Assembly (NCBI GenBank): GCA_035525055.1
Contig: DATLEZ010000130.1
Coordinates: forward strand, 1 to 6,686
DNA length: 6,686 nt
Reading direction: 5' to 3'
DNA from: DATEEG01 sp035525055
GTDB taxonomy: Bacteria > Actinomycetota > Acidimicrobiia > Spongiisociales > ZC4RG35
Shown piece after piece: positions 1 to 5,515 of this stretch; position 1 is the first letter of the stretch, and the number at the start of each line of letters is the position of its first letter. A program made the position numbers and the translations under genes. The notes beneath the pieces were generated by a model, which worked only from the letters and a program-made list of their open reading frames with translations, searched no databases and was not told the origin of the DNA.

Positions 1-118
1 CCACGATCTCCGGTGACAGGGTCGATAGGACCGAGGCAACTCGCTCGATATTGGCCGCAATGACAGAACCCAATTGGTAGGCGGGGAGGACGACCGAGAC
101 TGAGGGCGAGTTGGTCAT
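1..118 (-). CDS. Glycosyltransferase family 2, N-terminal fragment
   Basis: Read leftwards from the ATG at 118-116, the frame stays open to the window edge and gives 39 residues starting MTNSPSVSVVLPAYQLGSVI. A short polar N-terminus followed by SVVLPAY is the first beta strand and nucleotide-binding start of GT-A fold family 2 glycosyltransferases, which transfer a sugar from a nucleotide or polyprenyl-phosphate donor. The usual NE after PAY is replaced by QL here. The acceptor and donor cannot be told because the DXD motif and everything downstream lie outside the window. It is divergently placed to manB, so a mannose-derived donor is a reasonable inference and no more. No Shine-Dalgarno precedes the ATG, and a TAACTT box lies 9 bases upstream, which suggests a nearly leaderless message. 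I am confident about the frame and family and ignorant of the substrate. Confidence 0.8.
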   Translation of the reverse strand, partial: MTNSPSVSVVLPAYQLGSVIAANIERVASVLSTLSPEIV

Positions 119-127
119 CGGATCGGG

Positions 128-133
128 AAGTTA
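128..133 (-). promoter_or_regulatory. Candidate -10 box of the glycosyltransferase gene
   Basis: On the minus strand the hexamer TAACTT fits the actinobacterial -10 pattern TANNNT and ends 9 bases before the ATG. A transcript starting about 7 bases downstream would have a leader of only a few bases, in keeping with the absence of a Shine-Dalgarno. No convincing -35 is seen. Confidence 0.35.
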
Positions 134-143
134 AGCATCGGTT

Positions 144-164
144 GGCGCCCTACCAGAGGGCGCC
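144..164. repeat. Perfect 8-bp palindrome in the divergent promoter gap
   Basis: GGCGCCCT at 144-151 and AGGGCGCC at 157-164 are exact reverse complements separated by ACCAG. The element sits between the two outward-facing candidate -10 boxes, upstream of manB and around the expected -35 position of the glycosyltransferase gene. No T tract follows on either strand, so it does not look like a terminator. It could be an operator for a dimeric regulator shared by both genes, but no regulator is identified. Confidence 0.5.
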
Positions 165-189
165 TCAAGCCTCCTCGGCTGACTCCCCT

Positions 190-195
190 TACAAT
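190..195 (+). promoter_or_regulatory. Candidate -10 box giving leaderless manB mRNA
   Basis: TACAAT (five of six matches to TATAAT) ends 8 bases before the manB ATG. Transcription starting 7-8 bases downstream would begin at or next to the A of the start codon. The bases before the ATG contain no Shine-Dalgarno. The -35 region (about 167-172) is poor. This would drive the four-gene operon. Confidence 0.5.
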
Positions 196-203
196 CGCCT
201 CGT

Positions 204-1532
204 ATGAGCGGCGTTTTCAAGGCATACGACATCCGCGGCCGGACCGACCTCGGGGAGTTCACTCCGGAGCTGGCCAAAGGAGTAGGTGCTGCGTTCGCAA
301 TCTTGACAGGCGCCCCCCAGATTGCTGTGGGCCGCGATTGCCGCGCATCGTCGCCCGACATTGCCGGAGCCCTCATCGAGGGAATCACCGGGCAAGGAAC
401 GGCGGTCCTCGAACTTGGCGAGGTGGCGACAGATTTCGTCTACTACGTGTCCGGCAGTCGCTCGGTGCCGGGTGTGATGATCACCGCGTCGCACAACCCG
501 GCCGAATACAACGGGATCAAGCTGTGCCGAGAGGGCGCAGCCCCGGTTGGCGAGGACACCGGCCTCAAAGAAATCGAGCGCATGGTGACCGAAGGTATCC
601 CGGCCGGGCCGGGCGGCGGAGCGATCACTTCGCTCGACGCTCGCGAGGGCTACGTCAACCATCTGCTGGCCATCGTCGAAGCCGAGAAGATGTCCGAATT
701 GGTGGTTGCCGTCGACGGGGGCAACGGCATGGCCGGGGTGGTAGTCGAATCCGTCTTCGACCGCATACCACCCGTCATCATCGGGCTGTACCTCGAACCG
801 GATGGGACGTTCCCGAATCACCCGGCCGATCCCTTGCAGCCCGAGAATCTGGTCGATGTCATCGCCCTCGTGCGCGATCGAGGCGCCGACCTCGGGGTTG
901 CCTTCGATGGTGATGCCGATCGTGCCGCCTTCATCGACGATCAGGGCAACCCGCTATCCGGCAGCACGACCACAGCACTGATCGCCCGTTGGTTCCTGGC
1001 CCGCCGCCCGGGGGCCACCATCGTCCACAACCTGATCACGTCGCGGGCGGTTCCCGAGACCGTCCGCAAGCTCGGTGGGACTCCGGTGCGGACCAGGGTT
1101 GGCCACTCCTTCATCAAGCAGGTGATGGCTGAAACCGGGGCCGTCTTCGGTGGCGAGCACTCCGGCCACTACTACTTCGCCGACAACTTTCGCGCAGACT
1201 CAGGGATGCTGGCGATGCTGGTGCTCCTCCAAGTCATCTCCGAGGACGGTCGTCCGCTCTCGAAGATCAGAAAGGAAGTCGAACCGTACTTCGCATCGGG
1301 CGAGATCAACTTGCAGGTCGGCGAGCAGAAAGCAGCGATGGACCGAGTCGCCCAGAAGTTCGAAGACGCCGACGTCGATCATCTCGACGGGTTGACCGTC
1401 TCGTGGCCCGACCGGTGGTTCAATCTCCGTCCCTCCAACACCGAGCCTCTACTTCGCCTCAACGTTGAGGGGCCTGATCCCGGCGCCGTCGACGAGATTG
1501 TTGCCGCGGTAAAAGCCGTCATAGGAAACTGA
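204..1532 (+). CDS. manB: Phosphomannomutase/phosphoglucomutase (ManB/PmmA)
   Basis: Cytosolic alpha-D-phosphohexomutase of 442 residues, the usual length for bacterial PMM/PGM. It interconverts mannose-6-phosphate and mannose-1-phosphate (and often the glucose pair), feeding GDP-mannose for glycans. All four active-site loops are visible. KAYDIRG is at 6-12. The phosphoserine loop TASHNP is at 94-99, with Ser96 the phosphorylated residue. The Mg2+ loop DGDADR is at 235-240, with Asp235, 237 and 239. The sugar-specificity loop GEHS is at 317-320, and the phosphate-binding loop RPSNTEP at 409-415. A GEHSGH-type specificity loop is typical of PMM/PGM. The ATG at 204 is chosen because the protein then begins just ahead of the KAYDIRG strand and a -10 box lies directly upstream. 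It is the first gene of a tight operon with a Trm112-like protein, a phosphosugar isomerase and ahcY. The isomerase two genes on plausibly supplies its mannose-6-phosphate. Confidence 0.95.
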   Translation: MSGVFKAYDIRGRTDLGEFTPELAKGVGAAFAILTGAPQIAVGRDCRASSPDIAGALIEGITGQGTAVLELGEVATDFVYYVSGSRSVPGVMITASHNPAEYNGIKLCREGAAPVGEDTGLKEIERMVTEGIPAGPGGGAITSLDAREGYVNHLLAIVEAEKMSELVVAVDGGNGMAGVVVESVFDRIPPVIIGLYLEPDGTFPNHPADPLQPENLVDVIALVRDRGADLGVAFDGDADRAAFIDDQGNPLSGSTTTALIARWFLARRPGATIVHNLITSRAVPETVRKLGGTPVRTRVGHSFIKQVMAETGAVFGGEHSGHYYFADNFRADSGMLAMLVLLQVISEDGRPLSKIRKEVEPYFASGEINLQVGEQKAAMDRVAQKFEDADVDHLDGLTVSWPDRWFNLRPSNTEPLLRLNVEGPDPGAVDEIVAAVKAVIGN

Positions 1533-1536
1533 CCCG

Positions 1537-1755
1537 ATGGCGCTCATTGATCCCGGCCTTCTGCTCATCATGGCGTGTCCGTTTGACATCAACGACCTCT
1601 ACGAAGACGAAGCCGCGTCGCGACTGGTGTGCAGTTCCTGTGGTCGGAGATTTCCTGTCGAGGACGGCATTCCGAGAATGCGTCCCGAAGATGCCGAGCC
1701 TCCTGTCGGCGGGCCTCTCAAAGACGGCTCTTCGGGGCAAAGCCCGGCGAGCTGA
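1537..1755 (+). CDS. Small Trm112/UPF0434-like zinc-finger protein
   Basis: A 72-residue protein that resembles the Trm112/UPF0434 family: a hydrophobic LLLIMACP start (8-15), a central CSSCGRRFPVEDGIP (32-46), then a polar tail. The pattern 'cysteine strand, CxxC, PVxDGIP' is characteristic of these small beta-rich zinc proteins, which in other systems act as partners of methyltransferases; its role here is unknown. Only three zinc-ligand cysteines are present (Cys14, 32, 35). The position that is often the second Cys of the N-terminal pair is Asp17, so zinc binding may be altered or may use Asp. The ATG follows the manB stop by 4 bases, with AGGAAA at 1523-1528 as a modest ribosome binding site inside the end of manB. 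Met12 (1570) is an alternative start but would leave only two residues before Cys14. The stop lies 2 bases before the next gene, so translation is probably coupled. Confidence 0.8.
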   Translation: MALIDPGLLLIMACPFDINDLYEDEAASRLVCSSCGRRFPVEDGIPRMRPEDAEPPVGGPLKDGSSGQSPAS

Positions 1756-1757
1756 AC

Positions 1758-2789
1758 ATGTCTTATCAGCAAATGAAGGCGATGATCGCCGGCTTTGGCG
1801 AGCAGTTGCGCTGGGCCTCCGACCTCGATCCCGTGGCGGTCAGCCGAGCGGGACAAGTCCTGGTGGCCGGCATGGGAGGGTCCGGCATCTCCGGAGACTT
1901 CGCCGCTGCCCTCGCCGACACTCCCGTCTTCGTAAACAAGAGCTACGGCCTGCCGACCTGGGTGAAGTCCGCCGCGCCTTTGGTGGTGGCGATGTCGTAC
2001 TCGGGGAACACGGAGGAAACCCTGTCGGCTGCCGAGACCGCCGCTGCCCAGGGCCTGATACCTGCTGTGGTGACGGGCGGCGGCACACTGGCAGGTTGGG
2101 CCGCCGAGTACGGATGGCCCGCGGTGACCGTTCCGGCAGGACTCCAGCCGCGAGCGGCCCTGGGCTATCTGTTGGGGGGTCTGCTGCACTTGCTCAATGC
2201 CGCCGAGGCGACAGCCGTGGGTCGCCGCGATCTTCTGGCTGCCGCCGACATCGCCGATTCGATCTCCGGTGAAGGAGGCTCCGGCTGGACCCTGGCAGCC
2301 GATCTGGCGCAAGGCCTCGAGGGCCGGATCGTTGCCATCTACGGAGGTGGGGGGATCACTTCGCCGGTAGCTCAGCGCTGGAAGACTCAGATCAACGAAA
2401 ACGCCAAGTGGCCGGCCTGGTATTCGGCTCTTCCCGAACTCGATCACAACGAAATCGTCTCGTGGTCTTCGCTCGCCAGCCTTACCCGCGATCACGTCGG
2501 GATTGTGAGCCTCAGGGATCGTGCCGAACCTCCCGGGGTCACGGCGCGATTTCGGCACACCTCGGAGATCACCGGCCGCGACGTTGCATGGATAGGTGAG
2601 GTGTGGTCGCAGGGCGATTCGGCTCTCGAGCGAATGGTGAGCCTGGCGTCAATGGGAGATCTCGTGTCCCTGGAACTTGCCAGGTTGCTGGGGGTCGACC
2701 CGGTGGCGGTCGATGCCATCGAGAATCTGAAACGCAAACTGACCGAAGATGGGGCCGATCCGGCCATGAAAGCTGAGGACACATCTTGA
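1758..2789 (+). CDS. Bifunctional phosphoglucose/phosphomannose isomerase-like SIS protein
   Basis: A 343-residue cytosolic double-SIS protein of the bifunctional PGI/PMI family, expected to interconvert fructose-6-phosphate with glucose-6- and/or mannose-6-phosphate. The first SIS domain shows VLVAGMGGSGISGD (34-47) and the phosphate-binding SYSGNTEET (80-88). PRAALGYLLG is at 131-140. The second domain holds INENAKWPAW (212-221), DHNE (229-232) and a C-terminal IENLKRKL (321-328). These correspond to the glutamate, histidine and lysine used in catalysis in this family. The frame is open back to an ATG at 1629, but I start at 1758. The extra 43 residues there are Arg/Cys-rich, lie inside the preceding gene and lack family resemblance, whereas 1758 is 2 bases after the upstream stop. 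The Shine-Dalgarno is weak, so coupling is likely. No separate cupin-type manA is visible, so this protein may supply mannose-6-phosphate to ManB. A mycobacterial homologue of unknown function sits next to manB, so the activity should be treated as inferred. Confidence 0.88.
   Translation: MSYQQMKAMIAGFGEQLRWASDLDPVAVSRAGQVLVAGMGGSGISGDFAAALADTPVFVNKSYGLPTWVKSAAPLVVAMSYSGNTEETLSAAETAAAQGLIPAVVTGGGTLAGWAAEYGWPAVTVPAGLQPRAALGYLLGGLLHLLNAAEATAVGRRDLLAAADIADSISGEGGSGWTLAADLAQGLEGRIVAIYGGGGITSPVAQRWKTQINENAKWPAWYSALPELDHNEIVSWSSLASLTRDHVGIVSLRDRAEPPGVTARFRHTSEITGRDVAWIGEVWSQGDSALERMVSLASMGDLVSLELARLLGVDPVAVDAIENLKRKLTEDGADPAMKAEDTS
2775..2779 (+). promoter_or_regulatory. Ribosome binding site selecting a TTG start for ahcY
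   Basis: GAGGA lies 6 bases before TTG at 2786. It is the clearest Shine-Dalgarno in the left operon and sits inside the end of the isomerase gene. It supports the TTG, since no ATG or GTG in frame is equally well placed. Confidence 0.65.
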
Positions 2790-4033
2790 ACTACGACATC
2801 GCCAATCCAGACCTCGCCACTCAGGGTGCTCGCCGCATCGAGTGGGCCGGCCGTCGCATGACGGTTCTGAAGACCATTCGGGAGCGCTTTCTCAAAGAGG
2901 AGCCGCTGAAAGGGCTGACGGTGGCTGCCTGTCTCCACGTCACAGCCGAAACGGCCAACCTGATGCTGGCTCTTCGGGACGGCGGTGCCACGGTGACTCT
3001 GTGCGCCTCGAATCCCCTGTCGACCCAGGACGATGTTGCAGCTGCGCTGGTCGCCGACAACATTCCGGTGTTCGCTATCCGGGGCGAGGACCAGGAGAGC
3101 TACTACCGGCACATCCACGCAGTGCTGGACATGGAGCCCGACATCACGATGGACGACGGGGCGGACCTCGCCACCCTCCTCCACACCGAGCGCACCGACC
3201 TCAATCCGATCGGTTCGACCGAGGAGACCACCACCGGGGTCATACGGCTGCGTGCCATGGCCGCCGACGGCACCCTCCGGCTTCCGGTCGTGGCAGTAAA
3301 CGACTCGGCGACCAAGCACCTCTTTGACAATCACTACGGCACCGGACAGTCGGCACTGGACGGGATCATCAGGGCTACGAACATGCTGATGGCCGGGTCG
3401 ACGGTGGCGGTGGTCGGCTACGGCGACTGCGGCCGCGGAGTCGCCTTGCGAGCATCCGGGCACGGAGCCAAGGTCGTCGTTGTCGAGATCAACCCAATCA
3501 GGGCGTTGACGGCGGCGATGGACGGACATCAGGTGATGACGGCCGATGACGCCGCCCGGGTGGCCGATGTGTTCGTGACGGTCACCGGCAATAAGCATGT
3601 GTTGCGCAAGCAGCACTTCGATGTCATGAAGGACGGGGCGATACTCGCCAACGCCGGGCACTTCGATATCGAACTCGACCTCGAAGTCCTCGGGGAGATG
3701 GCCCGTGATCGCCGACCCATCCGCAGCAGCCTCGAAGAATACGAGCTGGCCGATGGTCGGCGCATTCTTGTCATCGCCGAAGGCCGATTGGTCAATCTGG
3801 GAGCGGCCGAGGGTCATCCGGCCGATGTGATGGACATGTCATTCTCCAACCAGGCAATGGCAGCGGAATGGCTGGCACTTCGGGCGGGAACGCTGGAGCC
3901 CGGGATCTACACGCTGCCCGAAGAGATCGACATGGAAGTAGCCCGCATCAAACTGGCATCCCTGGGAGCGGGCCTGGAAGAACTGACGGAAGAACAGAAG
4001 GCCTACCTGTCCGGCTGGAGAGAAGGAACGTGA
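2786..4033 (+). CDS. ahcY: Adenosylhomocysteinase, short form
   Basis: NAD-dependent cytosolic enzyme that splits S-adenosylhomocysteine into adenosine and homocysteine, removing the product inhibitor of methyltransferases. Substrate-domain signatures are CLHVTAETANLM (49-60, His51), TMDDGADL (121-128) and TEETTTG (145-151). NDSATKHLFDN (172-182) carries the conserved Lys177, Asp181 and Asn182. The Rossmann motif GYGDCGRG is at 211-218, NAGHFDIELD at 289-298 (His292) and AEGRLVNLG at 331-339. It is 415 residues long, against roughly 430-495 for human and mycobacterial enzymes. It ends at YLSGWREGT and lacks the C-terminal Lys/Tyr tail (KPDHYRY in human) that reaches into the partner's NAD site. 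YGTGQS at 184-189 replaces the YGCRES type, so the usual cysteine is Thr. These traits match the archaeal/Thermotoga-like short class. The TTG start overlaps the upstream stop (TTGA) and has a good ribosome binding site. It is the last gene of the operon. Confidence 0.95.
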   Translation: MNYDIANPDLATQGARRIEWAGRRMTVLKTIRERFLKEEPLKGLTVAACLHVTAETANLMLALRDGGATVTLCASNPLSTQDDVAAALVADNIPVFAIRGEDQESYYRHIHAVLDMEPDITMDDGADLATLLHTERTDLNPIGSTEETTTGVIRLRAMAADGTLRLPVVAVNDSATKHLFDNHYGTGQSALDGIIRATNMLMAGSTVAVVGYGDCGRGVALRASGHGAKVVVVEINPIRALTAAMDGHQVMTADDAARVADVFVTVTGNKHVLRKQHFDVMKDGAILANAGHFDIELDLEVLGEMARDRRPIRSSLEEYELADGRRILVIAEGRLVNLGAAEGHPADVMDMSFSNQAMAAEWLALRAGTLEPGIYTLPEEIDMEVARIKLASLGAGLEELTEEQKAYLSGWREGT

Positions 4034-4043
4034 CGGAAGAGCC

Positions 4044-4194
4044 TTCTACGTCGATCCCAAGAGCGTTTTACGTTTTACGTTCTACGTTTTACGTCGATCC
4101 CGGAGCGTTCTACGTAATGCGTTCTACGTTCTACGTCGAACCCACAGCGATCACCTCAGACACGTTTCGGACGTAAAAGGTAGAACGTAAAACG
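4044..4194. repeat. Heptamer (TTYTACG) array with inverted arm, locus 1
   Basis: The 218-base gap between ahcY and comF is largely filled by this element. TTTTACG or TTCTACG units occur at 4044, 4066, 4073, 4080, 4087, 4108, 4122 and 4129, with a degenerate unit TAATGCG at 4115. Clusters are separated by the related spacers TCGATCCCAAGAGCG (4051), TCGATCCCGGAGCG (4094) and TCGAACCCACAGCG (4136). A reverse-oriented arm at 4172-4194 is complementary to 4071-4093 at 22 of 23 positions. A long stem with a 78-base loop, or a cruciform, is therefore possible. No transposase, T tract or other known element type is recognised. It starts 10 bases after the ahcY stop and could also affect transcript ends. 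It is AT-rich compared with the surrounding genes. Confidence 0.9.
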
Positions 4195-4238
4195 AAGGCG
4201 CAACCACGAGCCTCCGGGTTCCTGTCACAGGCGGCGCG

Positions 4239-4244
4239 TACCTT
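4239..4244 (+). promoter_or_regulatory. Candidate -10 box giving leaderless comF mRNA
   Basis: TACCTT fits TANNNT and ends 7 bases before the ATG at 4252. A start 7-8 bases downstream would fall on the start codon. No Shine-Dalgarno is present (the bases before ATG are CCCCTCC). No strong -35 is seen. A promoter here is expected because a repeat-filled gap separates comF from the upstream operon. Confidence 0.45.
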
Positions 4245-4251
4245 CCCCTCC

Positions 4252-4842
4252 ATGGTTTGCCTTGCTTGCCGTCGGAGGACGGTGGGACGGCTTTGTCGAG
4301 AATGCGGCGACGGGCTCCGACCCGTCCCCGATCAGCTGCTCGAAGGTGGCCTCCGCATCACGTCGGCCTATCTCCACCGGGGAGCGGCCCGACTACTCGT
4401 CCACAACCTGAAGTATCGGGGCATCGAGGGCGCCGGCCGCATCCTGGCCGAGGCCATGGCCGATCTCATTCCACCCTCGTCGACCCTGATCCCAATTTCC
4501 AGAGTCGTCTGGCGGGAACTCCGGCACGGAATCGACCCGGCCGCGGTGCTGGCCTCGCAGCTGGCCCACTTGACCGGCGGCCGCAGGTGCGATCTCCTGG
4601 TTCCACCGTTCCTCGGTGCCAGCCAGGCCAAGGTGTCAAGAGACCGCCGGAGTCCGCCGATGTTCAGGGTCAGGACCGCACCGAAAGGACCCTTTGTGTT
4701 GGTGGATGACGTGGTCACAACGGGTGGAACCGCCCTCAGCGCCTGGCGCGCTCTTGGTTCATGGCCGGCTCTGGTCGTCTCTGCCACCTCGGCGGGGGAC
4801 GTCTCAACCGGACACCAAATAGGGACCCCCTGGCCCCAGTGA
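4252..4842 (+). CDS. comF: ComF-like phosphoribosyltransferase-family protein
   Basis: A 196-residue protein with the two-part ComF layout: an N-terminal zinc-finger-like CxxC pair (Cys3, Cys6, Cys15, Cys18) and a C-terminal type I phosphoribosyltransferase fold. HNLKYRG (51-57) is the usual family element after the finger. The PRPP-binding loop is FVLVDDVVTTGGT (148-160). In competent bacteria ComF is needed for DNA uptake. In actinobacteria the homologue next to hpf and secA has no settled function, so the symbol names the family only. The middle segment, normally RxRGFNQ followed by a PQ-rich, Arg-rich stretch, is degenerate (RELRHGIDP at 88-96, SQAKVSRDRR at 124-133). Activity on the classical substrate is therefore uncertain. 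The ATG at 4252 starts just before the first Cys. The gene begins a group with hpf and the response regulator, as in other actinobacteria, but the tmk-mtrA-mtrB-lpqB genes often found upstream are missing. Confidence 0.82.
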   Translation: MVCLACRRRTVGRLCRECGDGLRPVPDQLLEGGLRITSAYLHRGAARLLVHNLKYRGIEGAGRILAEAMADLIPPSSTLIPISRVVWRELRHGIDPAAVLASQLAHLTGGRRCDLLVPPFLGASQAKVSRDRRSPPMFRVRTAPKGPFVLVDDVVTTGGTALSAWRALGSWPALVVSATSAGDVSTGHQIGTPWPQ

Positions 4843-4843
4843 C

Positions 4844-4849
4844 TAGTCT
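4844..4849 (+). promoter_or_regulatory. Possible -10 box for the hpf leader RNA
   Basis: TAGTCT fits TANNNT. Transcription about 7 bases later would start at the G run beginning at 4856, exactly where the self-complementary leader begins. It overlaps the palindrome GACTAGTC (4841-4848) and a run of seven T (4849-4855). No good -35 is visible, so this is weak. Confidence 0.25.
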
Positions 4850-4855
4850 TTTTTT

Positions 4856-4978
4856 GGGGAGGGGACCCGGATGGCCTGCGGGTGACTGCAGCCCCCAGAC
4901 CAGGCCAGGGGAAACCCAGCTCGGGGGAACACAAAAGCCCCGAGGCATAAAGCCCCGAGGGCAAGGCAGGAGGGACGG
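4856..4978 (+). ncRNA. Structured leader RNA of hpf, candidate raiA motif
   Basis: The gap between comF and hpf is unusually long for this compact region and is full of complementary segments. TGGCCTG (4872-4878) pairs perfectly with CAGGCCA (4901-4907). GGG-GAAA-CCC (4908-4917) is a small hairpin with a GNRA-type tetraloop. CTCGGGG (4920-4926) pairs with CCCCGAG at 4938-4944 or, alternatively, at 4953-4959. The G-rich 5' end (GGGGAGGGG, 4856-4864) offers long-range partners for the unpaired C runs. A conserved structured RNA called the raiA motif is known upstream of hpf/raiA genes in Firmicutes and Actinobacteria. Position and complexity fit it, but I cannot confirm the consensus from memory. 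The 5' end is a guess based on the first G run, and the RNA may be somewhat longer. The alternative is an unrelated cis-regulatory leader. Confidence 0.5.
4968..4973 (+). promoter_or_regulatory. Strong Shine-Dalgarno of hpf
   Basis: AGGAGG is a full consensus site 5 bases before the ATG at 4979. It contrasts with the leaderless-looking starts of manB, comF and the glycosyltransferase, and lies just 3' of the structured leader, where folding could modulate access. Confidence 0.75.
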
Positions 4979-5515
4979 ATGGAAGTAAAGGTCCATGCAA
5001 GGAACACAAACCTCGACGAGGCGTTTCGCAAGCTAGTTATTGAGAAATTGAGCCACGCGGCCAGGGTTTTTGAACACCAGGTGGCCGACATCGACGTCGA
5101 GGTGATCGAAGAGCACAACCCCCGGATCGCTTCCGAGAGATTTCGCCTCGAGTTGACCTCCTCAGCCGCCAGCCACGTTGTCCGGGTGGTAGCTGCCGCC
5201 GCCACCCCGGAGTCGGCCATAGACCTCGCTGAGGACCGTTTTAACCAGCAACTACGGCGCCTGAAGGAGCGTTTGATCAGCCGCGGGCGCCGTTCCCCGC
5301 CCCGAGAGGCGGAGATCGAGGAAGAACTCGATCCCTCGAACGAGATAGTTCGTATCAAGCAATTCGTCATGAAGCCGATGACCGTTGAAGAAGCTTCGCT
5401 CCAGATGGAGATGCTCGGTCATGATTTCTACTTTTTTCTCAATGCGGCCAACGGCCGCCAATGTGTCCTCTACCGGCGCCGCGACGGTCGTCTCGGGCTG
5501 ATTGAACCGGTGTGA
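4979..5515 (+). CDS. hpf: Ribosome hibernation promoting factor, long form
   Basis: A 178-residue long-form HPF (RaiA/YfiA family), which binds the 30S decoding region and brings 70S ribosomes together as inactive 100S dimers in stationary phase or stress. The N-terminal S30AE domain spans about residues 1-100: MEVKVHARN at the start, EEHNPRIAS around 44-52, and a basic helix LRRLKERLISRGRR at 92-105. An acidic linker (about 106-125) leads to the C-terminal dimerisation domain. That domain is recognised by KPMTVEEASLQMEMLGHDFY (132-151), FFLNAANG (152-159), VLYRRRDGRLGLIEP and a C-terminal Val178. The presence of this domain implies HPF alone can dimerise ribosomes, without RMF. The start is fixed by the full AGGAGG site. 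The gene is preceded by a structured leader RNA candidate and overlaps the downstream response regulator by 4 bases (GTGA), so the two are probably translated together. Confidence 0.95.
   Translation: MEVKVHARNTNLDEAFRKLVIEKLSHAARVFEHQVADIDVEVIEEHNPRIASERFRLELTSSAASHVVRVVAAAATPESAIDLAEDRFNQQLRRLKERLISRGRRSPPREAEIEEELDPSNEIVRIKQFVMKPMTVEEASLQMEMLGHDFYFFLNAANGRQCVLYRRRDGRLGLIEPV

Noticed and set aside
1629..1757. Upstream in-frame ATG start for the isomerase at 1629
   Set aside because: It would add 43 Arg/Cys-rich residues inside the Trm112-like gene. The ATG at 1758 sits 2 bases after the preceding stop and matches the family N-terminus.
1599..2558. Antisense open frame of 319 codons opposite the Trm112-like and isomerase genes
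   Set aside because: Low-complexity Arg/Gly/Ser-rich translation with no recognisable motif, opposite genes with clear family signatures.
2492..3817. Long antisense open frame (441 codons) opposite the isomerase and ahcY
   Set aside because: It mirrors two well-recognised genes and shows no domain of its own. Long antisense frames are expected in GC-rich coding DNA.
4066..4135. Telomere-like or replication-origin iteron array
   Set aside because: The 7-base TTTTACG units recall telomeric repeats and iterons, but the locus is internal, has an inverted arm and lacks a replication initiator gene or DnaA boxes.
3868..4176. Plus-strand open frame of 102 codons overlapping the end of ahcY and the heptamer array
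   Set aside because: Most of it is a frame-shifted shadow of ahcY. The rest is the repeat read as protein (recurring RSTFYV), with no ribosome binding site and no family resemblance.
4044..4194. CRISPR array
   Set aside because: Units are 7 bases and mostly contiguous, there are no unique spacers of 30 or so bases, and no cas genes are present.
4841..4855. Intrinsic terminator of comF (GACTAGTC followed by seven T)
   Set aside because: GACTAGTC is a palindrome with no loop, and CTGGCCCCAG just upstream could leave only a 2-base loop, so no workable stem precedes the T run.
4871..4885. Tiny upstream reading frame MACG in the hpf leader
   Set aside because: Four codons without a ribosome binding site, lying within a predicted helix; probably chance.
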